Positions 25,001-37,262 are shown, counted from the first letter of the stretch. The stretch is 64,000 nucleotides of DNA from Bimastos eiseni (GCA_959347315.1 OY365807.1:30795128-30859127); one strand, 5' to 3'. Notes: generated by a model from the sequence alone, not told the origin. Made by a program: numbers and translations.

Positions 25001-25749
25001 ATATTATTGACTTTGAGAATATTTATTACCAGGACCCAGTGGGATGCATTGCAATCGGGCATACAATTGGTCCTACCATTGAATTGGTGTGGCCAAGCTT
25101 ACAATGAGTTTGATATGCTTTTAGCTTGTGGGCTGAGGCAATTGTAGGGGAGAGATACTGAAACCATTCAACAATCTGTGCTTTTCTACACTGAGATGAC
25201 ATTCAAGATTGACGGAATTTATTTACTTAGTATGACTGCTGACTGGTGTGGGAAACCTGACATGGAATGGATAATTTTAGCATCCAAATGGTAGCATTCC
25301 TGTGGAAAGGTGACATTCGAACCACCGCCACCTAACTGCTAGTGTTGACCTTACCTAACAAGCCTCTCATGTCATAACTTGCCTAGCCAAAGGGTCATCA
25401 TTACTTGTGACTTTAGCTATATTATTTATTATCTTTCATTTATCCAATTGTCAGCCCTCTCTGTTTTGTTTCTGCTTATCAGATTAGTGTAGGAGTGTAG
25501 GTATATGCCAAGCTTTCATTGTTAAGACCTAATCATACAGAGAATAGCATGCACTGAATCGGGTCCCATCGTATTATGAGTTTGCCTCATGTTTAAACGG
25601 CAGATTGTATTATCATTAATTTTTTAGTTGAACTGTTGGTATCAGTGCAACACATGTTAGAACCTACTGGATGACTTTGACCCCATATTTATCTTTAAGA
25701 TAACAGACAAAATATTTTATTGCAGTCTTGTCAGAAATTACAAGGTTGC

Positions 25750-25814
<65 letters not shown>

Positions 25815-28800
25815 CACCATCCTACTGGAGTGCAGGTCATACAGATTACAAACCCTTGTGATTCAATGGAAGACATTGGGTGCTGTGTTTGTATGGCAAT
25901 ATTTTGGCAGCCCTTTAAATTTTGGGGAAAGAATAAATATATTGTTATGCTTTGACCTAGGCAAAGACTTTTGTATAGATAGGTGTCCATTAGAATTATG
26001 ATCTGCATCATGTAGTGATGAATGCTCTTAAGAAGAGGTGTCGACTACTTTACCTGCATCTGTTGTTGAGGTGATTTTTCTACAGTCTAATGTCAATGTT
26101 TTTGTAGCAAACTGTGGGAATTTTTGTAGCAGTAATTGTAGTAAGCAATATGCAAAACTGAGTATTGATTTTAATGCAGTGTTGTACTATTGTAGATTTC
26201 TATTTGTTATAGAAAAGGTATATATTGTTGTCAGAAAATTGCTTTAAGATGTTTGGTATTTTTTATCCATTTGTGCCCCAGATGGAAATTCTCTAGAACC
26301 ATTTGCCGTTGCAGACCACGGTTCACTTCTCAATGTAATGTATTCAGGCATTTATATAGCGCCGCTCGAACATCGAGCAGAGAAACGAATGGAAACCCAG
26401 TGCGGAATAGAGGAGACCCTAGTGCAGAAAGCCAGAAGGTAGGCGGGGCAGACCCAAGGTGACAGTCACGCATCCACGCAAGGGTCTTGAAACGAATGCA
26501 ATGAGGTGCTAGGAGCCAGCGAAGGGATTCTTCATGAACGAAGGAAGAGATGTGACCAAATTTTGGAATTCCACCAATAGGTTGAACTGGAGCTAAGTGA
26601 TGTTGTGAGAGGAGAGTCCAATGAAGGCAATGTTGCCAAAGTCGACCCTAGAACAGATCAAAGTGTGCACAAGTGTGGATACGGCATGCAATTCAGAGCA
26701 ACTGTCTGAAATAGCAGATCTGGCTCAGGTGATAGAAGCAATAATGTCTATATTTATGCTACATGATTTCTACATTTTTTTAGTGTTGCTACTACCAATG
26801 AGTAATAATGACATACTAAAGCATATGTACAGTATTAGCTAATGACTCATTAGGAATAACTAGAGATACACAATAATACCATAATAGCATTTCACAAAAA
26901 ACTAAGAATAATGCATATCACACACTCAAACAAGAATTTAATAATACGAAGCTTCACATAAAAACAATCTATAAAAATGCCAAATGTATATTTGATATAG
27001 CCGATATAGCCTAAAGTCCTGAAACCAGCACAATGTACATTGTATATGCAATTGAAACAGAAATAACTTCAACCAGGTATTACAAGGCAGTCCATGAAAA
27101 TAAGAAGTGTAAATACTTGCAATTTAGCATAAACTAATATAAAGAAATGACAATGTCAAGCAGATACAGTATATTAAAATATAGATATACAGGTATCTTA
27201 CCAGTTAAACTGAACATGTTAAAAAGTAGTACCTATTAATTTCAACAACCAGGCAAAGTCACAGAAATATAAAAAGTGTGAAAGGCAATAAACAACATAA
27301 GAACTAACTTTATTAAAAGATGGTTGACGAATGTATTTTAGCACATACGCCCATAGAGAGCGCTGCTCATTGCATTCGTTTCAAGACCCTTGCGTGGATG
27401 CGTGACTGTCACCTTGGGTCTGCCCCGCCTACCTTCTGGCTTTCTGCACTAGGGTCTCCTCTATTCCGCACTGGGTTTCCATTCGTTTCTAGCCTCGATG
27501 TTCCCACATGCGCTCTGCCACGGCCCAATCCAGGAGCTTCATCTACGTGGGTCCCACCAGCTGAAACAGCCTCCCCTTCCTCTTTGGATGGGGCTGCTCT
27601 CTCTCTCCCCTGCTATCTTCCGGAAGCGCTTGAAGACTATCTTTTTTGCTGTTTAGCTTTGTGCTGATCATGAGTGCCTCTGATTTGAGTGGCGCTATAC
27701 AAGTACTCTATTACATTACATTGCATTAAATTACATCAATGTAGGTGAAACACTATTTTTATATAGACATGGCACTACATTTGTGTATACCTTATTGCTG
27801 TTTTAATTTAGCAATAAACTTATTGGTGTCAACTTCTTTCTGTACAAATCTTTTGCAACTTGTGTCTGCAGCTTCACAAAATTGTTGTGCATATCTCAAC
27901 ATTAACTATAGGTCATAAGTTGACACTGTCCTATGTTTACGTTATTGTAGTGAAATTGCTGCCTGGGGTATACGTCTTTAAACTCATGAAGTTATGCTGT
28001 TAGAGGATAAATTTCTGTGATGTTTACTTTCCTTAGGTCTTTCCCTGAAAATTTTCCTGCCAAGCTATATTGAAAACAAATGTTTAACTGGTCAACAAGT
28101 CTGTTTTGGTTTAAGTGCATTACAAAATTAAAGTAATCTTTAGTTCACAGATGTCTAAGAACCTTTGAATTAGGCACAAGCATTAGTTTGGTAGGTTGCA
28201 TGCTTCTAGAAAGAAGGAACTCCAAGATAAATGACAACAACTGAAGTATTGCTTATTTAACAGGACATAACATATTCGTTTAATAGCAAGAATATCAGGT
28301 TGACGTAATGCAACCTAAATTAATTAGAGTTGGTTTTGTAGCATTTAATCCTGAGGAACATCTACTAAACATTGTGTAGTAGATGTTCCTGAAGAGGGTG
28401 CGAGAGATGAAGTTGCTATTATCTTTGTTGGGAAGGGCGTTGTCATGTGCTCTAGGCCTGAGTGGGTGCCTGTGATTGCGTAACAAAGGGAGCAACCCTC
28501 TCATGACATGGTCCGTCTGAGAGGTTGTGGTCTATGGATTGGCCTGTTGGTTTACTGTATGTAATATTAGGACATCATTTTACATTATTAATAGTAAGCT
28601 AGCAGGAAAGAAACTTTGAAGTTGTATGTTAATTTCATACATTTTTGCTCTATTTATTCGAAGTTGCCTACAGTACCTTTTTTATCCTGTTTTGATTCTC
28701 TTTATTCGAAATTATTTTTTGGTTTCTAAGTTCACCATGTAATTTTGACTGATGATTTTTTGTTTTAGACTGCCTTTGCTTTGGTGAAGTTGGTGGGGTT

Positions 28801-30565
28801 GACTGGAGGTGTTGCATTAGGTTTTTTTGCTGCTGGATGTGCTCCAGGGGGAGGATCAAGTAACATGTACACTTTACTACTTGGGGGTGATGTCTCTCTG
28901 AGCGTCACCCTCACCCTCATTAGCATTGTGGCATCACTGTGTGAGTTCTTCTCTCAAATTGCTTGCAAACTAACTTACTATCTTGGGTAATAATGTTTCT
29001 TTTCTCTCTGCTCAACAAATTAACTGTTTATTTAACATTTACCAACAAGCAGCATTGGCTGCCCAGTTGCTTTTAGTTGACGCTCATCGTTAGTGTTAAA
29101 GATTTTGATTTTTAATTCAGGTTTGGAATTGAGTTACTTATTTAACAATAATGATATTGTAATGGCAATAGACTTAACTCATTGAAATATAATTTATAAG
29201 TTTAATTATAAATTTGTGTAGCACCACTGCAGAAAAAACAGTTAGAAGCTAATTCTACTGATTATGGTTATTGAGTATTAAATAATGATTAATAAGAATC
29301 TATTTATACAAATATTAAATTATTATTAAATAATATTGATGTGGTGTGAATATGTTTGAGAATGACTGCTGGACGTTTGTTTGAAGGTTGATTTTGAGAA
29401 TGACTGCTGAATTTTTGTTTAAATAGTAATTGCCACAGACAACACTAATCACCAGTCTCTCTTTGTTTTTAACTCTTAGTCGAGTTGCCAGAATGCACTT
29501 TCATAGCATGTTTTGTTTCAGCAATGGACTCCCATCTAATCAACTTACTTCACTGTATTTTGCCTTTCCAACCCGTTATTCTTCATTTTCTGTGATCCTA
29601 AACATCTTTTCGAGTCTTGTTCACTCTTATAAATGCACTGAAGTATTCTGAGGAAAGATTTCTGGTCAACTCCCTTTCTTGAAATCATTCAAATCCCTTT
29701 CTTGCCTCTTGTCTACAAAAGAGTACTATCATTTTTTTATTAGAATTTAATTAAACTTTCTTTCAATATGAGATTTTAATTAATTATGACATTTCTGCTT
29801 ATTGTAGTTATGATTCCGCTGTGGCTGTTCACACTCGGTCAGCGCATTGTGGAAGGTGGCACTGACATAAAGATTCCTTTTGAAAACATAATCATTTCGC
29901 TAATTAGCGTCCTCATACCGGTTGCAATAGGCATTCTAATTCAGAAGAAATGGGTGAGAGGAGCAAGGTTTATCGTCCGCTGTCTCCGTCCATTCTACAT
30001 CGTCCTCATACTCTGCATGTTTACGCTCGGCGTCTACTCCAACCTTTACATTTTCCGCCTCATCACGCCTTCTCTTGTTCTCTGCGGTTGCCTGTTGCCG
30101 TACTTTGGTTTTCTGCTCAGTGGTCTCGTTGCCTTCCTCTTGCGCCAACCGTTGCCTCGTGTTCTGACCATTGCCATAGAGACTGGTATTCAGAACACAG
30201 GACTTCCGATTATCCTGATGAAGTTTTCGTTGCCTCAGCCGGAGGCCGATATGTCCGTTGTTTCCCCGGTCGTTATTGCCATGTTTATGCCGTTGCCATT
30301 GTGGATTGCTGTGACGATCGTGGAAATACGCCGGCGGTGCTGCCGCAGGGAGAAAGTGGATCTGGAAGAAGTTGCGGCCATCGACGATACTGTTGAATCC
30401 AATCTTCACGAAAGTGCTGCAGTGAAGCTTGTTGGGAGCAACAACAACAGTGTACATAGCGACATCTCGGTGAATGTCAGTGAAGAAAAGAACGAGAAAG
30501 ATGCCGAAATGAATGGCATCTCTGGTGCTACAGCTACTGATGCTTGTACAACGAAATTCTTATGA
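18350..30565 (+). CDS. SLC10-family sodium/bile acid cotransporter-like protein (SLC10A3/A5-like), 3 exons
   Basis: Exons 18350-19036, 28769-28940 and 29808-30565 join in phase to 538 codons. Seen: a signal peptide (about 1-24); an extracellular domain (about 25-175) with sequons at N66, N109, N128 and N134; a first membrane helix near 181-200; the family signature GCAPGGGSSN at 252-261 followed by LGGDVSLSVT; further helices; an 'AIETGIQNTGL' helix; and a charged cytosolic tail of about 80 residues. Known: SLC10 proteins are multi-pass carriers with an 'xCxPGG' motif that helps form the sodium/substrate site, and A3/A5 members carry this N-terminal extracellular domain. Inferred: a plasma or internal membrane transporter; A3 and A5 have no settled substrate, so I name none. 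It is somewhat longer than the roughly 440-480 residues of vertebrate A3/A5, mostly in the tail. Confidence 0.93.
21741..21830. repeat. 45-bp tandem duplication
   Basis: Two identical head-to-tail copies start CCCACCCTACACAGAATAAG; each contains the palindrome-like CACAATTGTG. Confidence 0.95.
25757..25813. repeat. (TA)n microsatellite
   Basis: About 28 uninterrupted TA dinucleotides. Confidence 0.97.
26340..26720 (-). mobile_element. LINE/SINE-derived repeat, left inverted copy
   Basis: The part 26371-26505 is the near-perfect reverse complement of 27366-27500. At its low end ATTTATATAGCGCC is the reverse of a LINE-type tail box, so this copy runs on the minus strand. The part above 26505 looks like more of the same element but has no counterpart in the window. 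Confidence 0.6.
27366..27735 (+). mobile_element. L2/CR1-like LINE 3' fragment, right inverted copy
   Basis: After the 135-bp inverted arm, the plus frame reads LPEALEDYLF, resembling the usual C-terminus of LINE reverse-transcriptase ORFs ('...FK..LKTYLF'). A tail box GAGTGGCGCTATACAAGTAC and ATTAC repeats follow. The frame is open at 27320-27667 but only as a fragment, so this is a 5'-truncated dead copy. Confidence 0.6.
28354..28390. other. Perfect 14-bp hairpin
   Basis: AGGAACATCTACTA (28354-28367) and TAGTAGATGTTCCT (28377-28390) pair around a nine-base loop, about 380 bp before SLC10 exon 2. It may be a residue of a small element; no function is assigned. Confidence 0.85.
28769..28940 (+). 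CDS. SLC10-like exon 2 (signature exon)
   Basis: It has 57 codons plus one base, from acceptor TGTTTTAG|ACTGCC to donor CTGT|GTGAGT. It reads TAFALVKLVGLTGG and then FFAAGCAPGGGSSNMYTLLL, carrying the family's conserved Cys-x-Pro-Gly-Gly motif. Confidence 0.93.
28941..29807 (+). other. SLC10-like intron 2 (867 bp)
   Basis: AT-rich, with no repeat or exon recognised. The frame at 29430-29651 matches nothing. Confidence 0.85.
29808..30565 (+). CDS. SLC10-like exon 3 with stop codon
   Basis: The acceptor is TTATTGTAG|TTATG; the first two bases complete a Phe codon from exon 2. The exon encodes 251 residues starting MIPLWLFTLGQRI, the later membrane helices and a polar tail rich in Glu/Asn/Ser, ending CTTKFL and TAA-type context with TGA at 30563-30565. 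Open frames of 173 (minus) and 148 (plus) codons over the same DNA are shadows. Confidence 0.93.
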
Positions 30566-33430
30566 TTCTATCTGAAGTTGTTAGATTTCAGAGAGAGAGA
30601 GATTAGCATCATGATCTTGCCATGCCATGATAAGTTAGGTTTATATATATTTACACATAATTATGTTCATGTGTAAGTGTGAAACACCATGATATTCATT
30701 AATGATGTTCATTATTGTTTGCTGGAAATTTTTTCCACATTGTGCTACCTATGCCTGATAATTTTTATAATCAGCGATCTTGTGTTTTTTAAAATCTTAT
30801 GGCAAAGAATATGCTTGTTGTGAATGAATTTTAAAGTGATGTAAGTTCACACTGATGTATCATTTCTTATGAGGAAGGTTGAAGTTTCTCCTGTAAATGA
30901 CTGTCTAAAGTGTTGTGATGTGATCAGGATCAGCTCAGAACTCTGGATATCAAAGGATTTTATAAATTGCAAAGTTCTTTTACTTGCATGTTCAGAGTGT
31001 AAAATATAAGTAATTTTCTTATATTTTGTAATTTGTGTGTTTTGTTTAAAACACCAATCATTCTTATTAGTTAACTTTGATGTTTGCTGCTTTATTGCAT
31101 TTTGGAGATTTTTTGGTCCTGGTGGATCATTTCCAATGTGGCTTTTGTGTTTTAATGTTTTAGGAATATCTATCTTCCTGTAACTGTTGAGGTTATAGTT
31201 TGTTTGTATCTATATTGACATGCTCACCTTTGAGCAGCAGGGACACTGAACAAACCTCAGAGCAGTCACCATTGGACACAAAGTGTGTTATCATATTTTG
31301 CTTTCTGAAGCCAATATCATCTAACTGGCAGCATAAACGTTTCGTTAGAATTATGCAGTGAATATATTTGATTTTGACAAGTTATGTTTCTGTGTTTACT
31401 GGCTCAATCTGAGAGTACAGTCTAAACTAGTTCCTTTAAACATGTAAATGGGGATGAGCAGAATTATTACCTATCATGCAAACACATGGCTGCAGCCATG
31501 TTTTATTTTCAGTTTTGTGAGGGTTAAGCATTAAAGAGTGACCTGTTTATAATTATCCATCTCTGTGTGAGGACAACTAGTCGGAAATTACCTTTTCATT
31601 ATACTTCCATCTGTGTGCTTCCTACTGATGCCAACTTCCATCAGTTTCTGTGTGTTCTTTGTTGGTAAAATAATTTCTTATTTATAAAATAATTTCTTAT
31701 TTACTTACAATGATTTTGTTTATTTTTAAACTGGTTGGTTTTCTTCATCATACCATTGTCACGGATGTTTTCACTCCCTCATTGCTGAGAAAGTCTTTAG
31801 AGTTACTTCAACCTGCACAGAACGTATGGCGTGTTGTTGTATTGACTACATAAAAGTACCGAAGTATTGGTTACTGGAACACTACATGCTCTACACTTTG
31901 TTTGGATATGGGTTTATGGGTTTTGATTTTATTGTGCTTTGAAAAACAAATTCAACAGATGAATCAAACAATAGCCTATGTTCTAAAGAGGAATAATGTT
32001 CTCATGAGGAATTTCAGTATATTTGAGGATTTTTTTCTGCCGTAGATTACAGAAAATAAGTTGTTATTTGAAGTGTATGACAGGATGTTGGCCAAATCTC
32101 GAATTTATAAAGGTTTGCTATGAAATGATCTAGCTTAGTTAGGGTTGGCCTACTATTATTACAAGGCATGTTATATTGAGTCTATAGGCTTAATCTATTG
32201 TTAATATCCTATTAACTGCATGGTTTTCTGTTTATTGCTCACATTTTTGTTTTATTCTCTTCTCTTCTGGGTATCTGCGTTGAAGTAATAATAGCAGTAA
32301 TGATATTTTGCATATAGTTTGAATGTACCGTTGTATCTTTGGCTTCATAGCAGCTTGCGTGATGTTTTTGTGATCATGATGTGTTTATTATCAGAATTTT
32401 TGCACGTTTACGTAGTATTGCAATGGTGTAAATATAAGTACAGCTTGGTGAATTGTATAAATTGAATTTTATTGCATTAATCTGCTCTGCGTGTGCAGTG
32501 TTCTGTAGATGATGTGATAGTCTTGCGTTGATTGTCCATCACATGCGTTTGTTACTCATTTCGGTAGCGTGTTTTATTGGACCGTGTCATTCAACAGCGC
32601 GTATTTGTGTGCCTTTGGACTTGTGCCGATGCGTATAATATACGTTGAGACTGTATTAAAGTTGGTTTTCTATGGCAAGTCGTTGATGATATTAGTGTTG
32701 TATTTGAACTTGACCATTGTGCTATTATTCTTGTGTCAAAAACATGGAGCTTGAAGACAGATTTTTTTCTGTTTGGATATAACTTTGTTTGTCACATGTG
32801 ATGATCAGCTGATGTTCTCTAGATAGACATCTAACGTTACTAATGTTTTTGCCAACAACATACAAAATTACAATTGTTTTCCGGAATGACTTGATGTGCA
32901 TTGATTAAAGATGTAGGTTCGACTATCAACTCTGTGACTGGGGTTCATATCCCAGCTAGAACAGAATGGATTCTACTCCCCCAGTCAATCCTGCCATAAC
33001 AGTAATCTTATATATTGCAAACATTTCTATAATGCCCCTTCAAAATTTCTACCCAGAGGCACTTCCTGCGCTAATCTACATTATGATTGCACTGTTGGTG
33101 AAAATTTTTTATGAAGATAGATAGAATTGGTTTGCTGGCTGAGAAAGCAGTAGTTAATATGTAAGGTCTTTGGTTCCTGTCTTGCAAACGATTGCTCTGC
33201 AAATTCTGCTATGATCTTCAAGTCTTTACTAAGAACTTATATTCTCTGGCTTTGTTTTTCCGCTGTGGCTCATTCCTTTCCATATCATTTCCGTTTCCTT
33301 TCCATATCGCATTGGATTTCTTTTTGACTTTAGCTGGATGTGCCCAGGAATTTGGGTTACAGAGATTAATTGTGCTTAGTTGTAACAGTCAACTAATACT
33401 TGAGATCGTCATTAAAATGTAATGTTAGTC
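30566..33430 (+). other. Presumed long 3' UTR of the SLC10-like gene
   Basis: T-rich on the plus strand like the intron upstream, and free of recognisable repeats. No AATAAA was found by eye; ATTAAA occurs at about 31527, 32904 and 33411. Composition changes sharply to more GC-rich sequence after about 33430, so the transcript may end there. This is inference from base composition. Confidence 0.45.
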
Positions 33431-34159
33431 AGAAGCGATTGCGATTGCAGAGTCTCTCGCATCTAATTCAAACCAAGCGGGAATGCTGTCAGGCGAGCGG
33501 CGCGACCGAAGCTGTCTAGTACCAAACCTTGTCAGGTCTGCGAGGACAAAAGGAACGGAGGAAATTTGATGCGGCTGCGAATTAAATCATCGCTGTGTGA
33601 CTGATCTGACGCAATCGGTCGAAACAGCGTCTCTGGCGTTCGTCTGCTCCTTCGTAGATATCGTATTATGTCGTCGTCCAGAACAATCCAAGATCGCGAA
33701 CATGTTGCGCTTACCACACGGGGTCCGTCCCAATATCTATCGTTCCTTTCTCGGAGTACCTACTGTCTTCTGTCCTGGCTCCAGTGCGGGGGGGGCATGC
33801 AGATCGAGGCTGTGAGACTGACGGGGTAATCATAGGCTAGACCTCGGTTGCAGTAGGCGAGCATTTGGATGAGGACACAGCGGGCTATACAATGATATAC
33901 GGCACAGGCGCATAAGCAGTTATGCAGTTTTGTCGAGAATTTTTAGGAAATTCATGCCAACTGTCAGTTGCCATCAGTGGCGGCAACGTACTCTTTTGGT
34001 AACCAGGGCATAACCAGGGCGGTCGTTTTGTAACCGGTGTACAAGGCGGTTTACGGCTGTAACAAGTAAAACAGTAATTTGTGACCTTAACATTTCGGTT
34101 ACCATTATAAGCGCGCTAAATCGCCAAACTCCTTGCCTACATATTAGGCTAAGCTCGCT
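33431..34159. other. Intergenic, slightly GC-rich
   Basis: CpG-containing sequence with short open frames on both strands (33532-33815) that match no family I know. Nothing else seen. Confidence 0.6.
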
Positions 34160-34903
34160 CAGGCCCGTAGCCAGAGGCAAACTCAAGACGAGGCAAGCAA
34201 ATGCATGTAGGGTCTATACCTGCCGTCACAACCCGTGCTCTCCTCTATTCTTACCTCTCTGAGGTAAATATCTTTTTTGCCCCATCACAATCTCTTTCAT
34301 AGATCTGCAATTCCCGTCCCTGTTGTATTTCATTCATTCCCTTTCCCAATCGCCCCTTCATCATCCTTTTAATAAATCATTATTGAGAATTGTGGAGTTG
34401 GGGTATCACTCGAGCATTTTTTCTCCGGAAAGAATGTCTCATTTTGTAGAAGCACGTAATCATGATCGTAATCGAAATCGTCATCTCCAAACTTCTAAGG
34501 TATCAGTTGAAAGCCAAAGGCAGGGCACCATCTTATTCACGAGCGCTGTGCAGAATCAGAGGTTGTCCAAAGGGTAGTCCTATATATAGGGCAAAGGACC
34601 AGTTTCCAGAGGGTGTGAGGAGGCAGAGTAGCAGTGTAGTTAATTAAGGCTGATATCCTCTTGGTAGAGAATTGGCAGATGGACGATCAATTGAATCTAG
34701 GTATGAATTGTTGAAAAGGTGAGACTCAAGTTTCGAATGGAAAAGTCAAAGGGATGGTGGATAGAGGAGCTTGGGACAGATGATGGCTGATAGGCAATGA
34801 TGGAGAAGGACCTTACTTCCGGGTGAATGCTGAGGTGGATGCTCAGAGCATCACTTAGGGATAAGAAAAGGAGCGAAGACATCAGAAAAACGCTGGGAGT
34901 GGC

Positions 34904-35161
34904 ATGCATTACATTAAAAAAATACGAGAGACCAGAATGACGTATGGTCACGTAATGGGGCGAGAGGACGAAAGCTGCATTAAAAGAATTATGAAAGCGG
35001 ATGTCAAGGGACGACGCAGTCGGGGACGACAGAAGAAGAGATGGGAAGATATAATACAAAAGGACCTGAAGCCTCTGAAATTGAAAAATGAAGACACGTG
35101 CGACAGAGTCAAATGGAGAAGAAGGATCCGAGTGGCTGATTCCTCCAATGTGAGGGATTAA
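34904..35161 (+). mobile_element. Non-LTR retrotransposon polyprotein, C-terminal fragment
   Basis: The frame reads MTYGHVMGREDESCIKRIMK, then GRRSRGRQKKRWEDIIQKDL, then DRVKWRRRIRVADSS. The 'GHV.R', 'GRR.RGRPK.RW.D....DL' and 'DR..WR..I..AD' series is the standard end of many animal LINE reverse-transcriptase ORFs. No upstream catalytic domain is joined to it, so this is a 5'-truncated dead copy. Confidence 0.75.
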
Positions 35162-35344
35162 TTCAAGCCTGAAGGAGAGAGGAGGATAATCGAGTAGAAC
35201 GTGTTTGCTTTGCTGGAAGGTGAAGAGTTCGCGAAGATTAATTCATTGGGAGTATTTTACATCAGCGCGCAAGGACTTTGAATGTAGCCTATCCAAAACT
35301 TCACTCAGAGGCTTAAGTTAGAGGCTTAAGTTATGTGAGTTTAA

Positions 35345-35910
35345 TATCTAGGAAAATGGAAATGCAGTTTTGAGTTGACATTGGTAGAGGCAGTTGTGAA
35401 GTCAAGCATCGGCCGGAGGTCACAAATGTGCGTGAAGCAGAGGTCGGAGAGGTCGGAGATGTGATTAGAGAAGGAGAGATGATGATCATGGGTAACTCCA
35501 CCATTGCAGACAGAGGCATCAAAAGTGAAGGGGAGGGAAGGAGGATTAATGGATATGTGTATTGAATGGTCAGGGATTTTCTTGAGTTGGTCAGAAGGGC
35601 CCTGGACGACAAGTAAGATTGGAACCGGAGTAGAGCAGTGCCATAGACGTCAAACCAAGAAGATACTCTATATATATATATAGCAGGAGGCTGTAATCAC
35701 TGATAACGAATGCGGCGACAGATAAGAGGCAGCAGACTTAATTAATCTAGAAGGAGGATGTGATCAAAGGCGTCGAAAGCGGCGGAGATGTTAAGGATCG
35801 AGACAGAGGCAGGAGACTTGCTGGATACTGACGGCAGAGACCATGCAGTTTGCTGTACAGAACAGCAAGTAGGGTTATTGTTGGAGTGGTGGTTAGTGAA
35901 GCGAGATTGC
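35345..35910 (-). mobile_element. CR1/L2-like LINE reverse-transcriptase relic
   Basis: Minus-strand translation shows, in order: a broken 'QSRFTNHHSN' segment; NISAAFDAFDHILLL near 35804-35745, the RT motif A ('LDLSAAFDTVDH'); RFQSYLSSRAL near 35620-35590; and SNHISDLSDLCFTHICDLRP then LDFTTAS near 35470-35380, as in CR1-clade ORF2. Stops, frameshifts and a (TA) insertion at 35669-35682 break it, and the expected YADD box was not found. Confidence 0.75.
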
Positions 35911-36770
35911 TGGGATTGAGGAGTAAGTTGGAAAAGAGGTAGCGTGAAAACAGGTTAGGCCAATTTTTTGAGTTAACTTAGAGAGGAAGGCATAAGGAAG
36001 TTACCTGCAGTAGAAAGCGAGAGATTGATGATTTTGGTGATTACATAAACTATGAATGAGATACATTCTTTAAAGATAGGATCAAGATCGCAAGGTATGG
36101 AAGGAAGAGAGTTTAGGAGGAGTGACATACACTTCTGTTTCAGTGGCAAGAGAGAAACGAAAGAGATGACTAAAAAGAAGGAGGAGGAGGGTAGAGGGTA
36201 GGGTTATTGGGAAGGAGAATGCAGGAAATCCAGTATAGATACTGGGCTAGAAGGGATATGAAGGGGATGTGATGGGACAAAATGGGAGTTAGAATGTGGA
36301 AGTGGAGAGCACGGGTATGTGAGAGTAGACAGTAGAGGATTCGTTTCGTCCTGATTTTGCCTCTGGCTACGGGCCTGTTCTAATTAAGGACCCTATTTTG
36401 AAGGGATATTAGCGTTCTTAGTCCTGAATGGTAGTTTGAGGCCCATACAAGAATACAGCGAGTCCACGAAGTAGTATATGCAGGTCTCAAGTTAAAGTCG
36501 CGTTGACTATCCTGGTGCGATGTAGGCCTAATATCTATCTACAATTCTGATCATTTTCATACACCTATTCTTAGCTACAGGTCAAGGTCCTATACTCGTA
36601 TTTTTATACAGGTTGTATACTGCAGTACGAATCTTCAACATCCAGCTGGGGGAGCGAAGAGGGGTTGGGGCGCAGAGCTGACGAACCAAGTGCGGTTTGA
36701 ATTTAAGCGAAAATTATTAGTATATCGTTATTAAAGAGCATGCTTACTTTACTTACTTATTTATAATATA

Positions 36771-36942
36771 CAGGGCCGTACCGAGCTAATTGCGCCTTGT
36801 GCCTAGCATCAACCTGGCGCCCCCACATTTTGAAAATAGTGCATTTTATGGAATAATAAGTTATTCCATCGTGAAATTTGCGCTCTTTCCACATTGCGCC
36901 CTGAGCCACGGCCCCGCTGGCCCCTCTCTCGGTACGGCCCTG
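36771..36942. mobile_element. hAT-type MITE, 172 bp
   Basis: Terminal inverted repeats CAGGGCCGTACCGAG and CTCGGTACGGCCCTG (15 bp, perfect) are flanked by an exact 8-bp duplication ATAATATA (36763-36770, 36943-36950). Non-coding. Confidence 0.9.
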
Positions 36943-37262
36943 ATAATATAGATGAACATGTTATCTGTGCTGGACAAACGTTGGCACATTGCCAAAAGCG
37001 AAATGTCGATTATGTCGTCATAATTGCGTCAGCGGATTGAACTTGCTAGTTGCGGCGTAGATCTCGAACAAAACGGTCGAATTCCGGTTTTTTGCTGTTA
37101 TTCGACGCAGTTCTTTCGAATTTTGCTTCCCAATTTCTGTTTCAAATTAATTTTCGTCGAAAAGTAGTAGGTAGACTTAACAAATTACGAAACAACAAAT
37201 TCTTTTTTCATTTTGGAGATCGAATTAAGCTCGAATTAAGAATTAATCGATCTCAGCAAATT

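Larger units (their letters stand above)
19037..28768 (+). other. SLC10-like intron 1 (9.7 kb)
   Basis: The plus strand is T-rich and TAGGCCTA-free. It contains a 45-bp tandem duplication (21741), a TA microsatellite (25757), an inverted pair of LINE-derived segments (26371/27366) and a small perfect hairpin (28354). The remaining stretches (19040-21700, 21850-25700, 27740-28350) hold nothing I can identify; short open frames there match no known family. Confidence 0.8.
34160..36377. repeat. Diverged inverted repeat enclosing LINE fragments
   Basis: CAGGCCCGTAGCCAGAGGCA at 34160 recurs inverted at 36377, with looser similarity for about 200 bp inward (both arms show a 'CCCATCACA..C..TTCATA' block). 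The flanking 8-mers differ (AGCTCGCT and TTCTAATT), so no target duplication is visible. It is either an old 2.2-kb hAT-like element with nested LINEs or two repeat copies facing each other. Confidence 0.55.

Noticed and set aside
29936..30457. 173-codon minus and 148-codon plus open frames inside SLC10 exon 3
   Set aside because: They overlap the frame encoding the transporter helices and have no domain features of their own.
32915..32962. GGGTTCATATCCC, a possible tRNA B box
   Set aside because: No A box or cloverleaf could be built around it, so it is not called as a tRNA or SINE.
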